NCBI GenBank assembly: GCA_024516035.1
Contig: CM044958.1
Span: 21,749,568 to 21,813,567 of the forward strand
DNA length: 64,000 bases
DNA from: Bactericera cockerelli
Lineage: Eukaryota > Arthropoda > Insecta > Hemiptera > Triozidae
Direction: 5' to 3'
Of this stretch, positions 38,001-50,000 are shown piece after piece. How positions within the stretch are numbered: position 1 is the first letter of the stretch; each line of letters begins with the position of its first letter. The notes under the pieces were generated by a model, which saw only the letters and a list, made by a program, of their open reading frames with translations, was not told the origin of the DNA and ran no database searches. The position numbers and the translations under genes were made by a program.

Positions 38001-41000
38001 CACAAAAATGAAATTTAAAAGTAAAGAGAGACTAAGAAAACAAAAAAATAAATCCACAAATCAACAGAACAAATATAAGCAACTGCGTAAGTTATGTAAA
38101 TCTCAAATTAAAATAAATTACCAAAACTATGTACAAAAAATGTCCCAAAACATAAAAAAAGATAGTTCCCAATTTTGGAAATTCTACAAAAACAGGAAAG
38201 CTCTCTCTAACAAGAAATCAGTACAACATGAAGGTAAAGACTTAGTCGATCCTAAAATAATAGCCAACACCTTTGCACAACATTTTCTTAAATCACACAA
38301 CAATAACACAATAGTCCCAGAGTCTACAGCATCACTCTCACCGGAACAAATATATTCAAACACACACCTTCATATTGAATACTTCACAAAAGACGACATT
38401 AAAAAAGCTGTTCAAGAAATACCGGTAAAAAAATCACCTGGTACCGATGGATTACCACCAATTCTGTTCAAAAAATGCTTAGATACCCTTTTAAACCCCC
38501 TAACTAACTTAATTAATCAATCATTACGAGAAACAGTATATCCAGACAAATTAAAAGAATCTATTATAAAACCGATCCCCAAAAAAGGAAATAATGTGGA
38601 AATTAACAACCACCGACCCATTTCAACCCTTAATACACTGGCAAAAATATATGAATGTGCTCTGTACAATAAAAGCTCAAATTTCATCTTCAGTAACGTA
38701 TCTCCCAATCAACACGGCTTCGTAAAACAAAAATCCACACTCAGTAACCTTACTGAATTCTGCGACTACGTCGCTCGTGTCATATCTGAAAAAGCTCAAA
38801 TTGATGTAATTTACAGCGATATATCTAAATGTTTCGACTCTATTTCACACGCAGCCATAATACACAAACTACAATCAATAGGGTTCTCTACCCCTCTTGT
38901 CCAACTAATGAAGAGCTATCTATGTCAGAGAAAAAAATCAAGTTTTGTTCGAAAACCACCTTTCTAAACCCTTCTATCCACCATCAGGAGTAGGGCAAGG
39001 TTCAAAACTTAGTAGCATTTTATTTATTCTAACATTTGATGACATCAGAAAGCACATAAAAAACTCTCAGTTTCAATTATACGCAGACGACTTAAAAATA
39101 TACAAGAAAATAACATCTTATAACGACTGTATTTTATTGCAGGAAGATTTAAACTCCTCACAAAAGTGGCTTGCATCGGTTGGTCTACACTTTCACCCCA
39201 ACAAATGCTTCAAAATGACATTAACCACTAAAAAGAACACCATACAAAATCCATATGAAGTCAATAAAACTCCCCTTCAAAATGTAGAAACATTTACAGA
39301 TCTTGGTGTCACATTTAGCTCAAATTTGAACTGGGATGCACACATAGATAAAACAATAGGTGCGGCCAACCGGAGACTAGGGATGGTCATAAGATGCGAT
39401 ATAGACATTAGTGATATAGACACTATTACACTCTTATACAAAAGTATAGTGCGTTCGAAATTAGAATATTGTTCTGCTCTATGGACTCCACAAACAAAAA
39501 CCCAAATTATGAAACTTGAAAAAGTACAAGCTAATTTCGTACGATACCTTTTTCAAAAAGTCAATGGTTTTTACCCTAAATACCCCTCCAACATAAGCTA
39601 CAAATTACTGATTGAACATCTAGTCATTGACTCTATTGAATCCAGATTTAGGGACAATCAAATTAAATTTCTCAAAAATTTACTAACAAACAAAATTAAT
39701 AGCATATATCTCACATCCAAAATTGATATTAAGGTCCCTAATCCAAGACTCCGTACTGACCCAACCACACTATTCGCTGTTCATCCAAATTTATTTAAAT
39801 CTCCAATAATAGCTGCAATGAATGTCTATAATAACATCGAAAACAAACCAGACCTGTTCTATCCATACGAGTAATAAATAACACAAAAATAAACAACACT
39901 TGAACATCAAACATAAGTAACTCTATATCTCTGTAATCTGACTCATCAGATTAAGACATTGACAGCATGATAATATTGTTTACTATATGTAGATTGTTTA
40001 CTATAGATATGCACATTCCACTCGTACAATTCATCATCATTCAGCAATCATAATAGAATCAACTAGATAGTACCCAGATTAATATTAGACCTTGTTTATT
40101 TCTATTTCTATTTCTTCTATGTTATGTTTTATTATATTCACCTTAATTTTAAGCTATCAGTATGTATTGTATACCTATATATTATATAATTGTACATAAA
40201 CACACAATAAATATATTCGCATCTGTAATTGCTTGTCTAGCCCTAAAAAGCTGGCAAGTGTTGATGTTGTATTAAAAAAAAAAAAAAAGAACCGATGCAT
40301 TCAACGCGCCATCGACGCAGGCGGCCAGCAGTTTGAAAAGGCCTTTCTTGTTACTTATTTTGGTTAATTATTTTCTATCTGATTTACAGGAGCAAACTGG
40401 ACCACGACAACCGCGCTCGTAATCTCTACTGCAGAGGTCTGAACGATATCGAGGACGATACTGAGGAACTAGGCGAAGAATTGGAAGCGTAAGTTTTTCA
40501 AACTAGAAAGTCCGCTCATTCCTGGTATTTCATTCGTTAGAATCCGAGCAGGGACATGACGAGTTATCCTCACATCTGGGATTTCGACCACACAATACAT
40601 CTTATTATTATGATTAAATTATTAATAATAATTAATGATCCCGTGTCCGTGAGATAGGTATTGATACCTAAATCACGGTGGTGAGAGGATTATATGGACC
40701 CCCAAATCCAATGTCTAGGATTTCGGATTCACACCGGCCGGTGAAGATTTTGCCCATTACTGGAATACTGTTCGGAGTTTTTAAAATTCCGTTCTTTTTC
40801 CAAGTTTTTATGTACTACAGGGATTATAAAATCCGTGTAGTACACCCCTACATTATATATAAAAGCTTTTTGCTAAATTTCAAGTCGCTTAGTTCAGCCG
40901 TTTCGGAGTTCTGTTTATGAATGAATGAAAATGGATTTTATACATTAAGATTTCTCATGCTAGAGATTTTAATATCTCCAGTTTTTTTCCTTAGGTTCTT

Positions 41001-44000
41001 TCCACTGCCACTGTCGACTTCTACAATGCAGTGTATACCTGAACTTAAAATACATCAAGTAGGTGCATTCACACCAAATAATAATAATAATAATTCCGTG
41101 TCCGTGAGTTAGGTATTGATACCTAAGTCACGGTGGTGAGAGGATTATATGGATTATATTCAATGTCTAGACTCCTTTCATGTCCAACGATTCTATTTGG
41201 TTTTAACGTCCTTACTTGAGGTAGACAGGACGGGGGTTTTACCCTCCATTCGCTGGGAATCGTACCAGCTACCCACCTTAACCTCACCCAGCCTGGGTAT
41301 GCCTCAAATGTTTGGAGGGAACAGAATTTTCGGTGCGAAAAGTCTGCTCTAACCGGGAATCGAACTCAGGATATCTGGACTACGAGCAGTAGTCACAACC
41401 GTTACGCCACGTATGTCTAATTTTATTGGAAATGGTACAATAAATCATTGGTAGGCTGTTGTACCTATGTTTCGGGACCACACTGTATATCCAGGTTTAA
41501 CTGTACTCTGACATGAAAAATAAAGTTAGTAAAATTCTCTCCCCCGCAGAGACGACGCTCGCAAGAAGATAACAGTGAGTCTGACGGGCCCCTTCAGTCC
41601 TCTGGAGTCCTCGGTGGTAGGACCTCTCCAATCCGTGTGCTCCCGACCTGTCCATATCGACCGCGATTCTGTGAACTGTGTCCTGCTTGAGACAGAACCC
41701 CAGGACAATAGTCAGAGGTGAGAGCAACTAATGGCCGAGTCCCCTCATGTAGATTTTGTGTCACGTGATCAGTTTCAACCAATCACAGAGCTCCAAATTG
41801 ATCACGTTTTTCAGATAATATCTAAAAATATTAGAAATCGGAAATATTCTGTTCGGTGAAGAAAAAAAATGTTCCAATTTTCTTTTTAGAAAAAGCATTT
41901 CTGAAGATTTTGTAGCAACTTTGGTTTTCTATCGGTTTGTACACCCTGTGTCTGTTATGATCATTCTTTTCAACGTGCCAGTCTCAGAAACTAGTGAATG
42001 GATTACAACAAATAAATATTCACATTATTTATTTAAATTAATCAACTTCGATCTGATCAACTTCTGAATTTACAATTAAATAGGTTGGTTTTTATAGATT
42101 TGTTTAATTTTCTAGAATAGCCTTGCAGCATTTTCTATTACAAACAAAAAATTCAACTCAGTTACGAAAAAATACTTCACAAACGTATTTTACTTGTTTA
42201 CTGCACTTTCCTCATAATCTTTTGCACTTGTGTTTATAGTAATAGTAATAATGACTTTTCTTAGTTTTTGCCTTTGGACGAAAATTTTAATTTTCTGATT
42301 TCGCTAGTTCATTAAATATATCAAAAGTTCACATAGGCGTTCTTCTAGTAGACACCTAACCATTATTATTATTACAGACTCCTTGTATCTGCATTCTGCT
42401 CTACTAATTACAACTCGGAGATTCTCAAAGTGCGGGAGACCACCCTGATGCCAAACATTCCCGGATTATCCGCTATTATCTGTCTAATCTTCGCACCCCA
42501 GGTAGAACTCAGGTAAGCCTCCTAATCTGAAATTATGGTCGTCATTTCCACTTTTCATTTTGTGATGCTAATTTAAAACTTTATTACCTGAGAAGAAAGA
42601 ATTTTGCTATTATTTATTTTGTAAATCAAATATTCATTTTCAAAAGATTCAAATCAGAAATTTTAATCTGGTATTAGATAGATTAATTATTGATGAATGA
42701 TACCACCAAAGAGGAAAATGGTAAAAGAACCAAAATGGTACCTACATATTTATATCAAGTTCCGGTCTCGGAGATTTCCATTTTTAAATTTTAGGATTAG
42801 TTATCAAAATTTTGAATACAGGTAGATCTTTATAGTTGGTTATTTAGAGTACCTACTTGGCCATGTTTTTTAGATTCCATTAGTTTTGTTAATGGCCAGC
42901 CTCCGTGGCGTAACGGTTGTGACTACTGCCCGTAGTCCAGATATCCTGAGTTCGATCCCCGGTCGGAGCAGACTTTTCACACAGAAAATTCTGTTCCCTC
43001 CGTACATGTGAGGCTGGCATTTCCGGCCCTACCCAGGCTGGGTGAGGTTAATGTGGGTAGCTGGTACGATTCCCAGCGAATGGAGGGTAAAACCCCCGTC
43101 CTAATCCAGGACGTTAAATCAAATAGAATCGTTGGCGTTAGGAAGGCCATACAGCCGTAAAAAAAGTGCGAAAACCAACCAACCTCAACCATGAGGTTGA
43201 ACAACGTCGACCCTGCTTGAGCGGGATAAGACAGAGTAAAAGAAGAAGAAGGTGACCAGATCTTTTTTGGATTGGAGCTTGACTCATTTTTTTCACAGTA
43301 TTGTTTTTGTGGGATCGATTTTACTTTCCGTGACTTGTCAATACTGATATTTGCTCAGTTTAGCATCCTACAATGAAAATAGAGGAATTCAGGTGGTAAA
43401 ATGTGGTCAAGGGGTAATTAATGTTTGGTCCCTTTTACTCTTTTTCCCTCTTTTTTCTTAAGTCAGTCTGTTCTCTTCTTTCTACTTCTCTTCTTTATTT
43501 TTCTTACCAACTTATTTGTTCATTTATTGAACTTTAATGAAAAAAAGAAGGAAAAAAATATGTGTCAGACGTACAATATATAATTATTACACAATAAAAT
43601 ATTTGATTAATTGATTGATCTACAATAAACAATTAATTATTGTTTATTGTATTAATTATTGTACAATAAACAATTAATTATTGTTTATTGTAGATCTACA
43701 ATAAACAATAAACAACTACAATAAACATACTAAAACTTGGTTTTTAAAAGAGAAGAAGATGAATATGTAAATAAATATATTTGAAGTATTTGTTGAAAAA
43801 AAAAAATACTGATGAAAGTGATTATTCCTGTCCGTTTCTAGAGCCAACAAAGACAGTACTGAGGTGACAGGAGCGCTGTGCGGTCTCGGCTACCTCATGA
43901 ATGACGAAGGGCGCTTTGAGTCTCTGTATCCCGAGAACGACATGGAAATATCCTTCAATATCAAGGTAAGTCTACTCTCTGTGTCTACGACGAGTAAAGA

Positions 44001-47000
44001 CCAGGGATAGGAATGCGAGAATGACCAGGTTAGGAAAATAGAGCAGCACGCCACAAACTGAGCTGCCCAATGACTTATATCCGCTGCCAAATGTACACTA
44101 AAACACGGATGGGCAGTTCAGAATAGCAAATACGAGCTAACGTGTACAATGTACATAACGGCAGATAAGATTGGCTACCGTGATGACGCAGTTATTACCG
44201 CTTTAAGGGGAAACCTAGGTGCGGGGCGTCGCTTGCGACGAACATATTATGCTGCCCATATTTATTTATGGCTCTGAACCGTTCTTATCTCTGTGTCTCA
44301 TTGCTGTGACATTATCACTAGGACATAGGACCTCTCATGGGCGCCTACAACTGTTGTTCTGCTACTTTGTCCATTATGGCGTAAGGTGTAAAGTTTTTGT
44401 GATCATGTACTGCCACTGAATTCCATCTTTGTGAAATTTAAATCTAGGAATTATACATTGTAAAGAATCCTCTTGTTTCTCTGAATACATTTCTATGACG
44501 ACACATATTATATCCAAGTCCTACCTGTATTTTACTCTTGAAAAAATACATAAAATTACACATTTTGGGTTGTGAATTTTCATACATTTCTTATACTGAA
44601 TTACTAAGTACCTATTTTATAATATACTATGATTGATTTTCCCACCGTCCCATGTACGAGTAAGTTAAGTTAAGTTATCACATTTGTGTTAATCACTTTC
44701 GTGTTATCACAACTACTCAAACTCGTTTTACTAAATCTAAGCTGAAACCGGGACTTGAACCACCGACCTCCAGGTTACAAGTCCGCCGCCTTATCGATTA
44801 AGCTACTGAGGTCGGTCCCATGTACGAGTATCATAAACTACAAGGCCCATAATGCCCATATGCGAGTATATTACTTCCGAGAAATTTCTAGTATTAGAAA
44901 CCGGAAGTATTGTGTTCGTTTTTGTAAAAAAAAAAAAATAATAATATTTTTTGTTCCGATTTCATTTTTTTTTTTTTTTTTTTTTTAATAAATATAACCA
45001 AACATGTTAATCCAATGTTTCCCGCAGATGAAGAACAACTTCCTCACGCTAGTGAACAGGGTGCGCTACTTTCCTGGACATAGCGGTGACTGACGACGCA
45101 ATGAACATCGAACACACACGCTCCCACATCAAGGATCTGCTCATGGAAATCGTGAACCTGCCCAAAGTACCCTCCGAGTTTCCACTACTTCCCCAAGAGG
45201 TAGCTTTCTATTCTTCTTTTACCACTACTTCCCCAAGAGGTAGCTTTCTATTCTTCTTTTTACCACTACTTCCCCAAGAGGTAGCTTTCTATTCTTCTTT
45301 TACCACTACTTCCCCAAGAGGTAGCTTTCTATTCTTCTTTTACCACTACTTCCCCAAGAGGTACTATTCTTCGTTTACCACTACTTCCCAAGAGGTAGCT
45401 TTCTATTCTTCGTTTACCACTACTTCCCAAGAGGTACTATTCTTCTTTTACCACTACTTCCCTAAGAGGTAGTTTCTATTCTTCTTTACCACTACTTCCC
45501 AAGAGTACTATTCTTCTTTTACCACTACTTCCCCAAGAGGTAGCTTTCTATTCTTCTTTTACCACTACTTCCCCAAGAGGTAACTTTGGCAGGCGTCCCG
45601 TCGTCTGGCTTACACTAGCATACTATGATTGATTTTCTCACCATCCCCATCTGTCCCGGTAGCTCAGTGGTAAAGGCGGCACTCTGTGAATCCAAAGATT
45701 CCAGAGGTTCGAAACCCAGCCGGAACATGACATGTTATCCTCCCATTTGGGATTTTTACCACATAATAATATGTCTTGGCTTACTGCTGGAATAATGGGA
45801 CTTTAATAGTCCTAATCGGGCAGTATAAATAAGGCGATATCATTATAGCACGCAGAGACTCCTTGTGCCCATCACCGATTGTTGCTTAATCGAGCCCGAT
45901 TATTTAGACAGAATTTTTTCTTATGCGACACCACTCTAGGCAACGGCGATGTGGGACGTGGTCTGACTCTTGGTATCCAATCGGTCTGGTCACGGCGCTC
46001 ATGGACCCTAATCCTGAAGACTTCTTCAGTGTTGTTTACCCGTCACGTCAGGCGAAATACACACAGGGCAGTCTTAACACGTATGAGACGGTTCCTATTT
46101 TCTTTAGTTTGTACGCTGGGACGGCTTCAAATTAGGGTATGTGTTCCAAATATGAAAAAAAAAAAAAATGGGACGGGCGAGTACAAAAATATATTAATAA
46201 TAGCATTATCAATCTGAGCCCACCGGTGGGTCACTTTACAAGGGAAATTGAAAAAAAAGTGACCCACCGGTGGGCACGCCGTCTCATACGTGTTAAGCTG
46301 GTAACTGTGATCCGGCCTCAGGCGTCGATGGGGCTGACCAGCAAAGTATTGTAAAACGCCCAAAATAGACCCCTACCTGACGGGATAGTACTTTGCAAGT
46401 GTAAAATGCGGGGAAAGAACCAGGGGAATCGGTAAAATTTTTTTTTATCAAGATGATTGTTTCGGAGCCATGAAACAGGAGCTACTGTAGACGCTTGTGG
46501 TCCGTGTTGTAGCCTGCCCATCCCGGAGTGCACCTCCCCTCTGATTTTTTTTTATTTATTTACACTTTATTGATAGGACATAATATGTACAACACAAATA
46601 ATTACAAATTAGAATACAATAACATAGAAGAAAAAAAATAAAGAAAAAATAAATAAATATATACATAAATAAATAAATAAATATCTAATGGGCGAGAAGT
46701 GACCCAATACTTCCCATTTAGGTGCTGGGTCAACACGAGCGCACCGGAAGGTATCCCTTACGAACAACTGTAACCAAATTTTGAATACAATTTTTTTCCG
46801 GTACGGGGTTTCAAACCCGGGACCTTCCGCATGGCAAGCGAGTGCTTAACCACTGAGCTATTCGTGCGCGTAACATGCTTCCCGGTAAAACATGTGCTTG
46901 TTTTACCGGGAAGCATGTTACGTGCCCCGCTGACCCGGGGTCTCGTAGTAGTAAGCTAGGTCAGCGGGTGGGCAGGTGGAATGGCTATGATTACATGTGC

Positions 47001-50000
47001 TACTGCTTTGAGGCTTCGACTAGGCGCAGGGCACTGCGGGAGGAAGGTAAGGCGGAATACCGTAGTGATCATACAGCACTGTTGTCACTGACCACCAAGT
47101 GACAATGAGTCATTCTTATTTTGAGATATTTTATTTACAGACATACCAACACACGGATCAATTTGTCTGAAACTTTGGATTTAGGCTCTGGGCACCCTAA
47201 AACGTGTTCTGCTACTGAAAACGGACTATTGAAAATGTTGGGTGATTCCATTACTTTCCTTTCTTTAAGATAAGGAAAGTAAAAAGGTATTAAGGGGCAA
47301 GGACTTCGATAAGGGTTGGGTGGAAGAGATTGCCACAGGCAATAACCCCGCCCTTTAGGTAGGACATTAACTTCATTCTCTTTTTTTTCTTGTATTTTTG
47401 CTTAATCTTTTTGTTTTCCTTTATATTTCATTGTATTCTACTGTATATATTTTTTGTTCTACTTAATAAAGCTTAATATAATAATAATTGTTATAGACCT
47501 ATCTTTAAATAAATGTTCATTAAAAAAAAGGTATTAGATTCTTTAATACATGGCCTATGGAAGAGAATGCCGTTGGCATTAGCACCGCCCTTGATCAAGT
47601 TTTGTTTTATTTCAATTCTATGTAAATATTCTATGTACCTACTTTATTGTAAATAAAACTTGATCCAACATGTTTAATAATAAGAACAATTTCATTGATT
47701 ATTGTAATAATTATATTTAAAAAGATTAGTCTGAGAGGAACTATTTAGCTAATGTTTTACAGACCATTGTAATATTTTTTGTTTAAATATAAATACAATT
47801 ATTTTTTATCTATCTAAAAAAAAAGGTATCAGATTCATCAGGGCTGTCTCTCTAATGTTTGCCTCAGGTTCCACTGGGGCCAGATCCCGCCCGACAAGCT
47901 CCTGAACCCGATGAAGAGCTCGGAGGAGACGCACCCCTGCCAGCTCACCGCCCATGTGTACCACCTGGTGTGGGGCATCATGCTGGAGTGCGCCCGCCCC
48001 GAGACCATCAACGCGCCCCTGCTCTGGGAGAACCTGCGGGAGCTGAGCTTCATGGCTGACGGGTGAGACACTGGTTATGATAACCGACCTCAGTAGCTTG
48101 ATCGATAAGGCGGCGGACTTGTAACCTGGAGGTCGGTGGTTCAAGTCCCGGTTTCAGCGTGGATTTAGTAAAGCGAGTTTGAGTAGTTGTGATATCACGA
48201 AAGTGATTAACACAAATATGATAACTTTTTTTTTTTTTTTACTGGTTATGATAGTGGACACACGTAGCATATACGGGGTGACCACAAAGTCTGACCCCAC
48301 TCCCAGTATGTGTTCTATGCTGTATCTCCAGAAAAAGAATTGGTCGAAAGATGATATTTTTTCATGAGAAATCCTCTCAACTACACCTTTCAAACATAAG
48401 GGTTAGGTGGAAGAGATTGCCATAGGCAATAACCCCGCCCTTTAGTTAGAACATATGTATATATTTTGTTTATTTTTATTTATTTATTCTTGTTTATATT
48501 ATTAATATTATCAATTTTTATATTTAATTTTTACCATTATTTGTCTGTAAATATGTTCTACTAATAAAGAGATTCTAAATAAATAATATGATATGATAGT
48601 GGACACACGTAGCATATATGTTTGTTGTTGTATACAATTTATATCTCTGTATATAAAACAGAAAAAAGGACTACCTACCTATGTTTGTTTGTCCGGAGTT
48701 GTTTAGCCAAAACGGTAAGAGATAGCGAAAAATGTCTCAGAATTGTTTGTCGGCTCGGGGTTTCGGACCCGGGACCTTCCGCATGGCAAGCGAGTATCTT
48801 ATGCGAATTTACATCACAATTTATAATTTAATAATGAATGTTTTTCTTTGTGTTATTATGTTACCATTTTCAATATAATATTTTATTTTTCTCATTATTC
48901 CGCCACTGGTCGCTACTCACATCAGAGCAGCTACTCATTTTTACCCACAAGGTACGATGGGCCCCGTAAGATGATTTAAATGAAAACTTTGTTACTCTTG
49001 CCTAAGTTTTTAATACTATAAATACCAGGAACAAATGATAATTATTTTTAATTGAACACTGTACACAAACTGACAAGTAATCCAGAGGTGGCGGGTTCGA
49101 AACCTAACCGGGACATGACAAGCTATCCTCCCATTTGGAATTTTGACGTCTTAATGATACGTTTTGCGGTTACTGCTGGAATAACGGGACTCATTCGTTC
49201 TATTCGGGCAGTATAAATAAGGCAATCGTATTATTATTTTTATCAATCAAATCAATAAAAAAAAAGAAGAGAATGCCAAAGGCATTATCACCACCCTTGA
49301 TCAGGCTTTGTTTATATTTATTTCTCACTTGTTACCATGTTCATTGTATACAGGGTGGACCAAAAAAACGTTTACACCCGTTAATGGTAGATTACTGACG
49401 ACATTTCCAGTCCGGATCTGTAATCCGTTTTTTCGGATTCGCCTTCGTAACTGCACAAAGTGATTTTTTGCAACTTTCCGAATTATTCCGACTTTGGCTT
49501 ATTCTTCAGATCAGTACTTTTTTCCTGTTTAAGATGAGTTGATTCTGAACAATTCTGCAGAAAGCCAACAAAATTTCGATGTTTCTAGTTACACTACTTT
49601 GTTTTTTAGGGTTTGGTTTGTCATTCTTTTTTACACCTGAACAGAAAAAAAACACACGAAAAAACATTTTTACTAAATCAAACACTCGACATTTGTCCGA
49701 GCAAATTTTGGCACAGACACGGGCAAGTTTGATAAAAGTTGGCGGCCGCCCCGAGGATGCTAAAAAATAATTTTACGATTTTTTATCACGTGATCTTCTG
49801 GGAAAAATTATTAGATGTTTGCCAAAAACTCTTCAAAAATCCTAAGAGTTTTCCAGCTGTAGATTGTGTAAGGGCGTCTTGTATTGTTTACAAAAATTGT
49901 TTACATTTCTTTTTTTGAATACCGCGGTCTCACATGCCTTCATCAGCCAGTTTAGGAAAATTCAAATGATAATTTTCGTGCTCTTCAGATTGTCAGTTGT

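Noticed and set aside
21100..45199. Bacterial or viral origin of the window
   Set aside because: Twenty-four phase-matched exons with GT-AG introns, SINEs and P450 exons make it clearly an animal genome.
45086..45200. A separate small gene starting MTDDAMNIEH
   Set aside because: It is the shifted second half of TDRD9 exon 22; the conserved sequence continues upstream in another frame.
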